Shown piece after piece: positions 35,178 through 45,503 of a stretch of 64,000 nucleotides of DNA (within the stretch, counting starts at the first letter, position 1; every line of letters begins with the position of its first letter). Origin of the DNA: Candidatus Fermentibacterota bacterium (GTDB lineage Bacteria; Fermentibacterota; Fermentibacteria; Fermentibacterales; Fermentibacteraceae); assembly GCA_002748705.1 (NCBI GenBank), contig PDSZ01000018.1:62001-126000 (forward strand). The letters run 5' to 3'. A program made the position numbers and the translations under genes. The notes under the pieces are model-generated. The model saw only the letters and a list, made by a program, of their open reading frames with translations, made no database searches and was not told where the DNA came from.

Positions 35178-35843
35178 ATGAAGCTGCTGATTATATCTCT
35201 GACAGCAGTTCTCCTCTTTTCTTCCTGCTGGGTTTCCCAATGGGCGCATTCTCCAGGGAGAGTGGAGGAGATGGAGCTTCGCACCGGCAGAATGGAGATG
35301 GTTCTTGATTCGATAAAGATCGTTGCTGCAGGAAACGAAACTCTGCTAAGGGCTGTTCAGGCCCAGTCGGGACTTAGAGGCTCGTTTGATGTTGAGGCTC
35401 TTCAGGAAGTGGTTGACAGGCTTGAAAGAATGCTCAGCAGCGGGGCTCAAACCTCTTCCGGTTCAACACCTGCTTCAGTACAGACCGCTTATGAAGAGGC
35501 ATACAGACAGTACCAGCAGGGGGGCTATTCTGTTGCTTCAGAGGGTTTTCTTGAGGTTGCAATGGGCAGCCCTGAAACCTCTGTTGCTCCTGATGCCCTC
35601 TACTACCTCGCCCTCTGCCATCAGAACCTGGGAGAAACCCACAGAGCAGTGGAGGAATTCACCGCTGTGTACTTCAGATATCCTTCTTCCGAGCGGGCCC
35701 CTTCTGCACTGGCAAGAGCAGCTGCAATTTACAACTCCCATTCAGCCAATTCCGATGGAACCAGGCTCGAAACACTGATAGTTGAAAGCTATCCAAACAG
35801 TGATGAGGCAAGGCTTATAGTGAGCAGAAGAGGCGGGGAATAA
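35178..35843 (+). CDS. cpoB: CpoB/YbgF-like Tol-Pal accessory protein, lipidated
   Basis: 221 residues. ATG 35178 was chosen because it lies right after pal and gives a lipoprotein signal with lipobox LLFSSC; an in-frame ATG at 35070 is inside pal. A coiled-coil region (about 30-75) is followed by a Ser/Thr linker. TPR repeats then start at AYEEAYRQYQQGGYSVASEG, with ALYYLALCHQNLGETHRAVE after them, the layout of YbgF/CpoB. Usual CpoB is a free periplasmic protein, so lipidation is a small deviation. Confidence 0.83.
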   Translation: MKLLIISLTAVLLFSSCWVSQWAHSPGRVEEMELRTGRMEMVLDSIKIVAAGNETLLRAVQAQSGLRGSFDVEALQEVVDRLERMLSSGAQTSSGSTPASVQTAYEEAYRQYQQGGYSVASEGFLEVAMGSPETSVAPDALYYLALCHQNLGETHRAVEEFTAVYFRYPSSERAPSALARAAAIYNSHSANSDGTRLETLIVESYPNSDEARLIVSRRGGE

Positions 35844-36010
35844 GGCTCTGCAGCATCAGCTTGGCATTTTCAGCCTCTATTAAGCATATTCTCCGGCTGG
35901 ATAAGCAATGAGCTTTTTCCGTCTGAGAATAAACAGGGCGGCAGCCGGTTGCCTCAGGTTTCCGGATTGTGTCTTTTTGTGTTTACAGAACGAAAGAGAA
36001 TGAGGGCACC

Positions 36011-37282
36011 ATGGGCTACGAACTTATTCAGGAAGATGGCAGCAAAAAGGTTGTCAGGTTCACAATGGATGCATCTGACCTTGGAAAGATATTCAGGAAA
36101 GTCAAGCGGGAGATATCCAAAGAAGCATTGATTCCCGGATTCAGACCTGGACACATTCCTGAAAGCATACTTCAGAAGAAATTCGGAAACCTGATTATTG
36201 CAGAGGTTGCAGAGCAGGCCCATAGAAGTCTTACAGAAGACTTCTTTGACAATTTTGACTGGGTACTTTCAGATGAAGATCCGGAGTTTGAGAATCTTCT
36301 TCCAGTTGAGGGTGAAGATTACATCTACACTGTCACATACAAGGTGTTTGAGGCACCTGAACCTGTTGATTACAGGGAAGTTAAAGTTACAGTTCCTGCA
36401 TTTGACCTGGATAAGGCTGTGAATGATACCATTGATAACATCAGAACTCAGTTTGTAGAGTTTGAACCTACTGAAGATGCCTCAGCTGAAGGTGATATGG
36501 TAATACTTTCCTACCCTGCTCCTGATAACTCTGAAGACAAAGAGCCCAGAGATATCTCGGCAGTTATCGGACGAAACGATATGGGTCCCGGTTTTGATGA
36601 GCTTGTCACCGGCGTCAGGGCAGGAGACTCGTTCACGCTGCAGATGCAGATGCAGAACACAAAAGAGGGAGTGGAAACTCCATCGGTTCCTGCCCACAAA
36701 TTCACAGTTAAGGAAGTGAGATCCCACACCTATCCGGAACTTGATGATGAGTTTGCAAAGAAAGCAGGCGGTTTTGACGACATGGACAAATTCCGTGAAA
36801 AAGTGCGGGAGGATCTGTCAGAACGGCATGCAGCCGAAATGAAGAGCTACAAGGAAAGACTGGCGGTAAACGCTATTCTTGAAAACAATCAGTTTGATGT
36901 TCCTGCCTTCATGGTCAGCAACCTGAAGAATGACTACCTCACAAGACTTGAAGCAGACCAGAAGGATGAGGCTGCTGTTAAGGCTGCAGAGGAAATGGCT
37001 GAGAGCAAGGTCAGAGAATTCCTTCTTCTCAGACAGATAGCTATTGCCGAGAGCCTTGAAATTCCTGAGCAGGAGATAGCGGAAGCAGTGGCCGGCGGTG
37101 ACAGCCGTTCTGCATTCCTGGACAGAAAGAGGAACGAAAAGGCGTTGGAGTTTGTTCTTAACAATGCAATAGTTGAAGAGAAGCATCCTGAGGAGCCCTC
37201 AGAAGGCCATGGAGATACCAGTGCTTATCCCTGGAAATGGGTAAGGGTGGAGACTGAAGCAGCTGAAGAAGGAGAAAGGTAA
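36011..37282 (+). CDS. tig: Trigger factor, ribosome-associated chaperone
   Basis: 423 residues. ATG 36011 has GAGGG upstream and gives the family start [18 protein letters not shown]; a longer in-frame reading to 35969 adds an unlikely tail. The N-terminal ribosome-binding domain carries [14 protein letters not shown], equivalent to the GFRxGxxP signature. The PPIase-like domain spans about 155-250 and the helical C-terminal domain follows. It catches nascent chains at the tunnel exit. A TAATG overlap links it to clpP, giving the widespread tig-clpP-clpX order. Confidence 0.95.
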   Translation: MGYELIQEDGSKKVVRFTMDASDLGKIFRKVKREISKEALIPGFRPGHIPESILQKKFGNLIIAEVAEQAHRSLTEDFFDNFDWVLSDEDPEFENLLPVEGEDYIYTVTYKVFEAPEPVDYREVKVTVPAFDLDKAVNDTIDNIRTQFVEFEPTEDASAEGDMVILSYPAPDNSEDKEPRDISAVIGRNDMGPGFDELVTGVRAGDSFTLQMQMQNTKEGVETPSVPAHKFTVKEVRSHTYPELDDEFAKKAGGFDDMDKFREKVREDLSERHAAEMKSYKERLAVNAILENNQFDVPAFMVSNLKNDYLTRLEADQKDEAAVKAAEEMAESKVREFLLLRQIAIAESLEIPEQEIAEAVAGGDSRSAFLDRKRNEKALEFVLNNAIVEEKHPEEPSEGHGDTSAYPWKWVRVETEAAEEGER

Positions 37283-37866
37283 TGGCCGTAATTCCCTTTG
37301 TTGTGGAGCGTGACGGGAATTCAGAGAGATCGTATGACATCTACTCAAGGCTTCTGAAAGACAGAATAATCTTCATAGGCGATGCCATAACAGCCCAGAC
37401 TGCAAGCCTTGTGGTTGCCCAGCTTCTCTTTCTTGAAGGTCAGGATCCAGGCAGAGACATCAACATGTACATACACAGCCCCGGCGGTTCTGTTTCAGCC
37501 GGTCTGGCAATCTATGATACAATGCAGTTCATCAAGCCTGATGTTTCAACCTTCTGTATGGGAAGTGCCGCATCAATGGCTTCTGTTCTTCTCGCTGCAG
37601 GAACAAACGGGAAGAGGAGCATACTGCCCCATGCCAGAGTAATGATTCATCAGCCTATGGGAGGCGTGAGAGGCCAGTCTGCGGATATACAGATTGAAGC
37701 CAGGGAGATTCTGAAGATACGAACACAGATGGACGAAATTCTTTCCAGGCATACCGGTCAGCCGGTGGAGAAAATCCATGAAGACAGCGACAGAAATTTC
37801 TGGATGAATGCCGGAGAAGCGCTTGATTACGGAATAGTTGATAACATTCTTACGAATAGAGAGTAG
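37282..37866 (+). CDS. clpP: ATP-dependent Clp protease proteolytic subunit
   Basis: 194 residues. The catalytic triad is visible: serine in [10 protein letters not shown] (about 97), histidine in [10 protein letters not shown] (about 122) and the aspartate near DSDRNFWM (about 171). The [19 protein letters not shown] segment is the oxyanion region. It forms the 14-mer protease chamber fed by ClpX, encoded three bases downstream. Its start overlaps the tig stop by one base. Confidence 0.97.
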   Translation: MAVIPFVVERDGNSERSYDIYSRLLKDRIIFIGDAITAQTASLVVAQLLFLEGQDPGRDINMYIHSPGGSVSAGLAIYDTMQFIKPDVSTFCMGSAASMASVLLAAGTNGKRSILPHARVMIHQPMGGVRGQSADIQIEAREILKIRTQMDEILSRHTGQPVEKIHEDSDRNFWMNAGEALDYGIVDNILTNRE

Positions 37867-37868
37867 CA

Positions 37869-39116
37869 ATGGCAAAAGAGAACAGATGCTCCTTCTGTAA
37901 CAGACCTTCCGCTGAGGTTCGGCATCTGATACAGGGTCCGGGAGTTTTTATCTGCGACGACTGTGTTCGTTACTGCAACGAGATTGTTACTGAAACAGGG
38001 GGCGAGAAAAGCGCCAGACCCTCTTTCCTGCAGAAGGAACTGCCATCTCCAATTGAGATCAAGGAACAGCTAGATCAGTATGTTGTAGGGCAGGAGGAGG
38101 CCAAGAAGGTTCTGTCAGTGGCAGTGTACAACCACTACAGGCGGCTTCTGAGCAAACACGACACCAATGCATCTGTGGAACTTGAGAAGAGCAACATCAT
38201 TCTGCTTGGTCCTACAGGTGTAGGCAAAACCCTTCTTGCGAGAACCCTTGCCAGAATACTGGATGTTCCCTTCGCCATTGCAGATGCCACCACTCTTACC
38301 GAGGCAGGTTATGTAGGTGAAGATGTTGAAAATATTCTTCTCAGGCTTTTGCAGGTTACAGACATGGATGTTGAAACCGCCCAGCATGGAATCATCTATA
38401 TCGACGAGATAGACAAGATAGCAAGGAAGTCCGAGAACGCCTCCATTACCAGAGATGTTTCCGGTGAAGGTGTGCAGCAGGCTCTTCTGAAGATTATTGA
38501 AGGTACTGTTGCAGGAGTACCTCCAGGTGGAGGAAGAAAGCATCCTTATCAGGATCACATTCAGGTGGATACCACTGATATCCTCTTTATCTGCGGAGGA
38601 GCCTTTCACGGAATAGAGAAGATCATCTCAAAGCGGGTTAACACCTCTGCACTGGGGTTCAATGCCAGCATTTCAGAGAGAGCTGAGGAAGATGGCTCAA
38701 GGCTGCTGAAAAAGGCTGAGGTATACGACCTTGTTCATTACGGCCTTATTCCTGAGCTTGTTGGCAGGCTTCCTGTTATGGTAACACTTGATGACCTGAG
38801 CGAGGAAGACCTGGTTCATGTGCTTACAGAGCCTAGGAACGCTCTGATCAAGCAGTACAGATATATGTTCTCCCTTGACGGTATTGATCTGGATTTTACC
38901 AGGGAGGCCCTTTTAGCCATTGCTTCAGAAGCCCGAAGGAGCAAGAGCGGAGCCAGAGGGCTCAGATCCATAGTGGAGCGGGTGCTTCTTGAATCTATGT
39001 ACGATGTTCCTTCAAGAAAGGACTCCATAGAAAAGCTCATTGTGAATGAGGAGTGCATAACCGGCGGAATTCGTCCAAAAGAGATAGCTGCCAGGCACGG
39101 CAAGAAAGCTGTTTGA
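37869..39116 (+). CDS. clpX: ATP-dependent Clp protease ATP-binding subunit
   Basis: 415 residues. The N-terminal zinc domain has CSFC (C7, C10) and CDDC. The AAA+ module has Walker [11 protein letters not shown], Walker [12 protein letters not shown], the pore-loop region [12 protein letters not shown] and the sensor GLRSIVE. The tripeptide for ClpP docking (LGF-type) appears in TSALGFNA. It unfolds tagged substrates and feeds ClpP. Length and gene order are standard. Confidence 0.97.
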   Translation: MAKENRCSFCNRPSAEVRHLIQGPGVFICDDCVRYCNEIVTETGGEKSARPSFLQKELPSPIEIKEQLDQYVVGQEEAKKVLSVAVYNHYRRLLSKHDTNASVELEKSNIILLGPTGVGKTLLARTLARILDVPFAIADATTLTEAGYVGEDVENILLRLLQVTDMDVETAQHGIIYIDEIDKIARKSENASITRDVSGEGVQQALLKIIEGTVAGVPPGGGRKHPYQDHIQVDTTDILFICGGAFHGIEKIISKRVNTSALGFNASISERAEEDGSRLLKKAEVYDLVHYGLIPELVGRLPVMVTLDDLSEEDLVHVLTEPRNALIKQYRYMFSLDGIDLDFTREALLAIASEARRSKSGARGLRSIVERVLLESMYDVPSRKDSIEKLIVNEECITGGIRPKEIAARHGKKAV

Positions 39117-39117
39117 A

Positions 39118-39699
39118 TTGGCCCGACTTCAGATTGAGTTTCTGAAGAGCTGCCCCGGTCGTACAGGCTTGCCGGAAAACGGGCTCCCTGAGATAGCCTT
39201 TATCGGCAGGTCAAATGTTGGAAAGTCATCTCTTATCAACAGGCTGGCCGGCGGACGAAAGGTTGCAAGAACCAGTTCCAGGCCAGGGTGTACCCAGTAC
39301 ATAAACATCTTTGCAACCAATCGGAACTATTACATTGCTGATCTTCCAGGATACGGATACGCAAAGGCGCCTGAGAGGCTAAGAAGCCAGTGGATGGACT
39401 GGATTGGCTGGTACCTGAGGAGCAGAATACCTCTCAGAGGTTCAATCCTTCTTGTGGACGCAAGGCATCCAGGTCTGGAAAACGATCTATCCATGGCCCG
39501 ATTCCTCATGGAAGGCGGTAAGCCTTACATCATAGCTCTTACAAAAAGCGACAAACTAAAGAGAAGCAGGCTGGCTGTATCTGTAAGGAAAGCAGAGGAA
39601 ATGGGTCCTGTTATTCCTGTTTCCTCCGTTGAAGGCAGCGGAATTAAAGAACTGTGCAGCTGGATCGCCCAGGCGACAGCTGCACCTGTCAGGAGCTGA
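39118..39699 (+). CDS. engB: Ribosome biogenesis GTP-binding protein YsxC/EngB
   Basis: 193 residues from TTG 39118, one base after the clpX stop. The TRAFAC GTPase motifs are G1 GRSNVGKSS near 30, G2 SSRPGCTQ, G3 DLPGYGYA and G4 TKSDK, with a C-terminal PVSS G5-like element. EngB acts in large ribosomal subunit assembly. The TTG start and tight spacing suggest translational coupling to clpX. Confidence 0.94.
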   Translation: MARLQIEFLKSCPGRTGLPENGLPEIAFIGRSNVGKSSLINRLAGGRKVARTSSRPGCTQYINIFATNRNYYIADLPGYGYAKAPERLRSQWMDWIGWYLRSRIPLRGSILLVDARHPGLENDLSMARFLMEGGKPYIIALTKSDKLKRSRLAVSVRKAEEMGPVIPVSSVEGSGIKELCSWIAQATAAPVRS

Positions 39700-39701
39700 G
39701 A

Positions 39702-40955
39702 ATGGCTGTAACAATAGTTGTTGGTCTCCAGTGGGGTGATGAAGGAAAAGGTAAAATGGTTGACCATCTTGCAGGCGGTGCCGCTGCAGTGGCACGGTTC
39801 AGCGGTGGCGCCAATGCAGGCCACACTGTGATAACCAGGGGAAGCAGGTTCGCTCTTCATCTTCTTCCTTCCGGGCTCGTGCGTCCTGGAGTATCGGCAA
39901 TGATAGGTTCTGCCTGTGTGATGGATCCTGTTACAGTTCTGGAAGAGATAAAATCCCTTGAGGACCACGGAATATCAGTAAAGGGCAGACTGCGAATCTC
40001 AGGCAAGGTAAACCTTACTCATCCTGGATACCGAATAATGGAGAATCTAAGTGAAACCGGCCTTGGAGAAAGCAGAATCGGTACAACTGGAAGGGGTATA
40101 GGCCCGACCTATGAGAGAAAATTCAGAAGGTGCGGTATTCGCCTTGAAGACGCACTGAACAGAGACCTTTTTAACCGGCTTACAGACTTTCATACTGAAG
40201 ATGTTCTTGAAGGAGCCAGGCCTGGCATTCATGAAATGGCAGAGCTGAAAGCCATGGTGGAAGAATTCCGGTCAGCTGCCTTCAAGGTTACCGAGTACTG
40301 TGCCGATGTTTCAGCAGAATTGTCAGAGCTTCTGAATAACGGTGAACAGGTCATAGCCGAAGGGGCTCAGGGTACCCTTCTGGATCCGGATCACGGTTCA
40401 TATCCTTTTGTTACCTGCGGCCAGTGTGTCTCTGGAGCTGCCTGCACAAGCCTCGGTTTCGGCCCCACTTCAGTTGAACAGGTTGTTGGTATTCTGAAGG
40501 CTTATTCAACAAGGGTTGGAGCAGGTCCTTTTCCCACTGAACAGGATAACGAGACAGGGGAAAGAATAAGGATTGCAGGGCATGAGTTCGGCACAACTAC
40601 CGGCAGACCAAGACGATGCGGCTGGCTTGACGGTGTTCTGGCTGAGTATGCATGCCGTCTCAACGGATGCACTTCAGTAACAATTACACTTCTTGATGTA
40701 CTAAGCGGGTTTGACAGTATCAGAATATGCACCGCATACGAAGGTGGATCATTCAGTTCAGGCAGATCAATGGGTGAGATGAAGCCTGTTTACACAACAC
40801 TTCCAGCGTGGAGCGAGGACATAAGCGGTGAAAGAAACTGGTCGTCACTTCCTGAGAATGCCCGAAATTATGTGCTGGCAATAGAGAGGATTCTGGGAGT
40901 TCCTGTAACCTCTGTTTCCACCGGACCTGACAGGGAAGATGTTATCTGGAGGTAG
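39702..40955 (+). CDS. purA: Adenylosuccinate synthetase
   Basis: 417 residues. ATG 39702 follows AGGAG and gives the invariant start VVGLQWGDEGKGKMVDHL, the GTP-binding loop of this family. ARFSGGANAGHTV, the IMP-binding GTTGRGIGPTYERK, VIAEGAQGTLLD and TTTGRPRRCGW are all present. It joins IMP and aspartate with GTP in AMP synthesis. It starts two bases after engB, and its stop overlaps the next start by one base. Confidence 0.97.
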   Translation: MAVTIVVGLQWGDEGKGKMVDHLAGGAAAVARFSGGANAGHTVITRGSRFALHLLPSGLVRPGVSAMIGSACVMDPVTVLEEIKSLEDHGISVKGRLRISGKVNLTHPGYRIMENLSETGLGESRIGTTGRGIGPTYERKFRRCGIRLEDALNRDLFNRLTDFHTEDVLEGARPGIHEMAELKAMVEEFRSAAFKVTEYCADVSAELSELLNNGEQVIAEGAQGTLLDPDHGSYPFVTCGQCVSGAACTSLGFGPTSVEQVVGILKAYSTRVGAGPFPTEQDNETGERIRIAGHEFGTTTGRPRRCGWLDGVLAEYACRLNGCTSVTITLLDVLSGFDSIRICTAYEGGSFSSGRSMGEMKPVYTTLPAWSEDISGERNWSSLPENARNYVLAIERILGVPVTSVSTGPDREDVIWR

Positions 40956-42316
40956 TGGTGCCGGGCTTTGACAGTCATGCTCACCTTCATTTCAGTCACT
41001 TTGATGAAGACCTTGACGCTGTGGTAAGAAAGGCAGCAGCAGCAGGTATAACCGATGTAATGATTCCTTCAGTGGATGTGGAAACATCCAGAAAGTCTGC
41101 TGAGATAGCTTCTGCTGCAGGCTACAAATCAGCAGCTGCCTTCCATCCTGAGCATCTTCCCTCTCACGAGGAAGCCTGGCAGGAACTGAAGTCTGTTGTA
41201 CTGAAGGCGTCTGTGGCAGCTGTGGGGGAAACAGGGCTTGATCTTCATCACCGAACCTTTCCTTTCAGTAAACAGTTAGAGTGGTTTCACAGGCACATAT
41301 CTTTTGCTCAGTCTATCAGTTATCCGCTGATAGTTCATTCAAGAAAAGCTGAAGCCCAGGTGCTTTCAGAGTTGCCTGAGAATCCCGGGATACCGGTGAT
41401 TCTTCATTGCTGGAACGGTGATGCTGAACTTACTGAAAAGGCTGTTGCAAGAGGTTTTTACATAGGCGCGGCAGGTCCTGTTACCTACCGAAAGAACAGG
41501 AATTTGCGAAATGTCATAGCTTCTGTTCCGCCTGAGCTTCTTCTTGCTGAAACTGATGCTCCTTTCCTGCCTCCTGAGCCTTACAGGGGACGGCGAAATG
41601 AACCGGCATACACAGCAATGGTAATCAGAAAAATTCGGGAACTGATGAAGGGTAATCATTCTATAGAGGAAACATCATTCATTCTCTGGGAAAATGCCAT
41701 GAGGGCGTTCAAACTGCACCCGCTGAATAGAAGGGCAGATATTGTCTATACCTATTGCGGCTCTGTTTACATCAATCTTACCTCAAAGTGTCAGAACAAC
41801 TGTTCCTTCTGTATCAGCCGTTATCAGGATGGACTTGACGGCTATTATCTCAGGCACCGTGAAGACCCTTCCGAAGAGCTTGTGCTTTCAACCATTGAGG
41901 CTTTTCCCCTTGAATCATTCGGCGAAGCTGTCTTCTGCGGTTTCGGTGAACCTACTCTCAGGCCTGAGCTGCTCAGAAAGTGTGCAGCAGTGATCTCTGC
42001 AAGGGGGCTTCAGACCAGGCTGAATACAAATGGTCTCTGTATTGGCTTTTTAGGAAGAGATAAGGCTGTTGAGCTGATGAATAGCTTTGATGCAGTGAGC
42101 ATCAGTCTCAACGCTTCAGGGGAGAAGGAGTATGAGAGGATTTGTTCCCCTGAAGACAAATCTGCATGGAATAATCTCCTTGAGTTCATCAGACTGGCAA
42201 AAGCAGAGTTGCCTTCTGTGGCAGTTTCTGCAGTTTCAGGTTCAGGGGCTGATATACACAGGGTACAAAAACTTGCAGACAGACTTAACCTTAATCTGAA
42301 GGTCAGAGGCGGATGA
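40955..42316 (+). CDS. TatD-family metal hydrolase fused to a TatD-associated radical SAM domain
   Basis: 453 residues from GTG 40955, after GGAGG. Residues 1 to about 255 are a complete TatD DNase-like barrel: DSHAHLH metal pair, GETGLDLH, VHSRK, LHCWNG and AETDAPFLPP. Residues about 268-453 are a short radical SAM domain with CQNNCSFC, FCGFGEPTLRP and LNTNGLC. In many bacteria a radical SAM protein of this type is a separate gene next to tatD; here they are one reading frame. The function of that partnership is unknown. It is coupled to rsmA by an ATGA overlap. Confidence 0.9.
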   Translation: MVPGFDSHAHLHFSHFDEDLDAVVRKAAAAGITDVMIPSVDVETSRKSAEIASAAGYKSAAAFHPEHLPSHEEAWQELKSVVLKASVAAVGETGLDLHHRTFPFSKQLEWFHRHISFAQSISYPLIVHSRKAEAQVLSELPENPGIPVILHCWNGDAELTEKAVARGFYIGAAGPVTYRKNRNLRNVIASVPPELLLAETDAPFLPPEPYRGRRNEPAYTAMVIRKIRELMKGNHSIEETSFILWENAMRAFKLHPLNRRADIVYTYCGSVYINLTSKCQNNCSFCISRYQDGLDGYYLRHREDPSEELVLSTIEAFPLESFGEAVFCGFGEPTLRPELLRKCAAVISARGLQTRLNTNGLCIGFLGRDKAVELMNSFDAVSISLNASGEKEYERICSPEDKSAWNNLLEFIRLAKAELPSVAVSAVSGSGADIHRVQKLADRLNLNLKVRGG

Positions 42317-43128
42317 ACAGATCAGAGACAAGAAAAGCGCTGGCGGAACTTGGCCTGAAGGCAGACAAGAGCCTTGGGCAGAATTTTCTCATAAATCCTC
42401 TGGCCGCAGGGAAAATTGTTCGTGCGCTGGGAACAGAGCCTTTGCAGATTCTGGAAATAGGTCCCGGGCTCGGTGCCCTTACTGAAAAGCTTCTCGCTTT
42501 CGGACATCGTGTTTCAGCCATTGAGCTTTCAGAGGTACTTGCAGAGAGGCTGACTGTAACAATGCCTGAAGTTCCTGTTGTACACGGCGATTTTCTGAGA
42601 ACGAATCCGTCGGATATTCCCGGTTTCCCTTTCAACGGAGTTGCATCAAATCTTCCATACAACATTTCATCGCAGGCAGTGCTGAAACTCTGTGCTCCTG
42701 AGTATTCCCGTGTTGACCGTGCGGTTATCATGCTGCAGAGGGAAATGGCTGAAAGGCTGTGCTGTCTGGAAGGAGGGCGGAACTATGGAAGGCTTTCGCT
42801 GATGGTCTGGCCATGGTTCACTGTGAGAAAATTGTTTGATCTGGAACCTGGTGAGTTCATGCCTGAACCTTCTGTTGTTTCCAGAGTGGTTGTAATGGAA
42901 CGGAAAAAGGAAACAGTTATGTCCAGGGAAGAGTACAGGATTTATGGAAGGGTGGTTAAGGCAGCCTTCTCCTCTCGAAGGAAAAAGATTATAAACTGCC
43001 TTGCCCGAGCGTTCGGAAAGGACTCAGCTCTGCAGATTCTGAAAGCGGCGGAAGTGGATCCAGACCTGAGGGCTGAGAGGATTGCACCGGAGAAGTTTGC
43101 AGAAATAGCCGGAAAGGCGGAGTTGTGA
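42313..43128 (+). CDS. rsmA: 16S rRNA dimethyladenosine transferase
   Basis: 271 residues. The start SLGQNFLINPLAAGKIV, the SAM site ILEIGPGLGALTEKLL, the acidic VHGDFL and the catalytic SNLPYNIS (the NLPY motif) identify KsgA/RsmA. The C-terminal VVKAAFSSRRKKIINCL is the rRNA-contact helix. It dimethylates A1518 and A1519 of 16S rRNA. It overlaps the TatD fusion by 4 bases and the next gene by 4, in one operon. Confidence 0.96.
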   Translation: MNRSETRKALAELGLKADKSLGQNFLINPLAAGKIVRALGTEPLQILEIGPGLGALTEKLLAFGHRVSAIELSEVLAERLTVTMPEVPVVHGDFLRTNPSDIPGFPFNGVASNLPYNISSQAVLKLCAPEYSRVDRAVIMLQREMAERLCCLEGGRNYGRLSLMVWPWFTVRKLFDLEPGEFMPEPSVVSRVVVMERKKETVMSREEYRIYGRVVKAAFSSRRKKIINCLARAFGKDSALQILKAAEVDPDLRAERIAPEKFAEIAGKAEL

Positions 43129-44924
43129 GATACCTGTACAGTTTTATTCTGATGGTTTCTGTCTGCGCTGCCTTTGATTTCAGTTACACAATGAGCATGT
43201 CCCAGCAAAAGGAGACCAGTTCACTCACAAACAGTTTCTCTGCCACAGAAACTATATCACCACAGATTGACATTACCGGTAACGGCACATTCTCTGCGGA
43301 CAGAAGTGAGGGTATCGGCAGGTTTACCGACTCCAGAAGCGGTACCGGCACCATGAGCTGGCGACCTGTCCGCGGAATAGAGATGTCCACATCATTCAAC
43401 AGACTGGTGACCCTTGAAGACAGGTTCAAAGAGAGAGTCAGGGAGAATTACACAGAATCTGCAACAGGTTCCATAAGGTTTGCAACAGGTAACTGGCTTA
43501 ATACCGACCTGTCGGTTGGTGTGAGGGATCTAAGTTACACCCAGACCTCTGGAGATACTCTCCGTACTGGAAACAATGACGGCGATTTTTACAGGGTCAG
43601 CAGTACGGTGAACAGGTCTTTCTTCAATGCGGTAAACACCTCCATAGGATTTTCTGAAAACAGGAGTTACGGTAAGGAAACAGAGAACGGCAACACCGGC
43701 CTGAATGTAAGGATGAGTTATTATTTTCCGGAACAGTTTCGAGGAGGAAGTCTTAATGCCATGGTTTCTGCAGAGAGAAACTCCATTGTTTATCTTGATT
43801 CTCTGACCAGTAAGGTAGGGGAAACATGGAGTCATTCAGAGACCGCTGAGCTTCCTGAGATAATACCTGGAGTATTTATTCAGTTCAGTACCGGCTGGAA
43901 CCGTGATAACAATCATTTTGAGAGTACAGTTCCGGACTCTTCTCTGGAAAATCCCAGAACTAACGCAAATGAAGGCCGTTTTCTTACATCAAATCTCTTG
44001 TGGGAAGCAAGCGATGATATCTCTCTGGATTTTGCCTTCTCAAGAACAGCCGATGAGAAGGACAACACCACTCTGGATTATGTAACCGGTAACTACTACA
44101 TTCTGAACGAGGAATCCGATGACAAGCTTCTGGATATAGTTCTTACCTATACTCCTGATGCTGCCAGAATAACATTTCAGAGGATAGTTGAGCTTTATTC
44201 CTACGATACCTCTGTTGAGAATGGAGACTCTCTGGGTTATGTGAACGATTACGACAGAGATGAGTACAGGCAGCTTTTATCCATAACCGCATCGATTCCC
44301 CTTTCCCGCCGGTTTACCCTTCTTTCATCAATGTCAGGGCAGGAAAGAAGCCTCTATTACCTGATGGCAACCCAGAGTGCAAGCTCCAGGACCACTTCTA
44401 CATATGCCTTCAGCCCGGGCTACAGGTACGATCTCGGAGACAGCTGGAAGATGGCGCAGAGCGTTAAGATAACAGCAACCTATACCGACTACATATTTCA
44501 GCAGGCAGGTCTCACAGACAGGCTTTCCAGGTCGCTTAACGAGTCATTCTCCCTTGTCAGAACCAGTACAGACAGTACAACACTGGGATTTACGCAGGAG
44601 TTCAGGTTCAGCGATCAGGGAACAATGGCTGATGATCGTTTTCTGCGAAGTGAAGAAACCATAAATGCCATATTCGGTGTTGACATGGGATTTCATGTTT
44701 CCGGAAGCGTAGGAGTGACACCTACCTACAGCTATCAGTATTTCAACAGGGACAGGATTGCAATTGGCCTGAAGAGTACCGACCACATACATCACCTGGG
44801 CCTCAGGTCTGCTATCGATTTGCTGGGCGGAACTCTTAATACCACCATTACCAGGTCATTCTACAGCGACGCTTCCAAGCAAAGTTACTGGAGGGCTAAT
44901 GTAGCCTTCAATCTAAGGATGTGA
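43125..44924 (+). CDS. Large outer-membrane beta-barrel protein, function unknown
   Basis: 599 residues from GTG 43125, a 4-base overlap with rsmA. A signal peptide (RYLYSFILMVSVCAAFDF) is followed by more than 500 residues of alternating polar and hydrophobic strands. These are rich in Ser, Thr and aromatic residues with short turns, and the protein ends in a strand of barrel type (VAFNLRM). I recognise no named family. By size it could form some 20 or more strands. The lipoprotein gene follows within 6 bases, so the pair may act together at the outer membrane. Confidence 0.75.
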   Translation: MRYLYSFILMVSVCAAFDFSYTMSMSQQKETSSLTNSFSATETISPQIDITGNGTFSADRSEGIGRFTDSRSGTGTMSWRPVRGIEMSTSFNRLVTLEDRFKERVRENYTESATGSIRFATGNWLNTDLSVGVRDLSYTQTSGDTLRTGNNDGDFYRVSSTVNRSFFNAVNTSIGFSENRSYGKETENGNTGLNVRMSYYFPEQFRGGSLNAMVSAERNSIVYLDSLTSKVGETWSHSETAELPEIIPGVFIQFSTGWNRDNNHFESTVPDSSLENPRTNANEGRFLTSNLLWEASDDISLDFAFSRTADEKDNTTLDYVTGNYYILNEESDDKLLDIVLTYTPDAARITFQRIVELYSYDTSVENGDSLGYVNDYDRDEYRQLLSITASIPLSRRFTLLSSMSGQERSLYYLMATQSASSRTTSTYAFSPGYRYDLGDSWKMAQSVKITATYTDYIFQQAGLTDRLSRSLNESFSLVRTSTDSTTLGFTQEFRFSDQGTMADDRFLRSEETINAIFGVDMGFHVSGSVGVTPTYSYQYFNRDRIAIGLKSTDHIHHLGLRSAIDLLGGTLNTTITRSFYSDASKQSYWRANVAFNLRM

Positions 44925-44930
44925 ACTGAA

Positions 44931-45503
44931 ATGAGATACAAACACTTTTTTCTTTTCTCTTCACTGCTGATTATTTCCTGCAGTCTTTTTGATCCCCGTG
45001 ATCCACAGGATCCTTCAGGAGGCGGTGCTGTCTGGCAGACACCTACCAGCCCTGATCTGGTGGTTGAGAATATGCAGTCATCGCTTAATGGAAAGTCGGT
45101 ACAGTACCTTGCCTGCCTGGATGACAAATTTTTCTTTTTTGCTGACACCAATGATGTGGACGATTATCCCACGCTGAATTTTACAGACTGGGATAAGAGT
45201 ATAGAGAACCTGACTGTTTCACAGCTGTTTTCCATAGTGCCGGAGGACAGCACCATAATCGCGGAATTTCTGCCTGTACCCGGAAGTCCTGATCCTGTAG
45301 CTCCTGAAGACAGTGCAACCCTTTACAGGAACTACTCCATCAGTATTCCAGGCGCAGAATACAACCCTGCATTCGGTATAGCGGAATTCCGCATGATAGA
45401 AGATGACAACGGTCTCTGGTGGGTTTCTGAGTGGCACGACAACCGGTTTGAGCCTTCCAGCACTGTGAAAACCTGGGCTGTTGTAAAGGCGGTATACCGC
45501 TGA
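44931..45503 (+). CDS. Lipoprotein of unknown function
   Basis: 190 residues with a lipobox (LLIISC; cysteine near residue 17) followed by a Pro/Asp-rich linker. The rest is compact, about 140 residues, with a WWVSEWHDNRF segment near the end. This is reminiscent of NTF2/cystatin-like folds in which the last strands say how a value was computed from a long sheet, but the match is only by impression. It sits directly after the large barrel gene. Its stop codon overlaps a probable CTG start of the methyltransferase. Confidence 0.75.
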   Translation: MRYKHFFLFSSLLIISCSLFDPRDPQDPSGGGAVWQTPTSPDLVVENMQSSLNGKSVQYLACLDDKFFFFADTNDVDDYPTLNFTDWDKSIENLTVSQLFSIVPEDSTIIAEFLPVPGSPDPVAPEDSATLYRNYSISIPGAEYNPAFGIAEFRMIEDDNGLWWVSEWHDNRFEPSSTVKTWAVVKAVYR

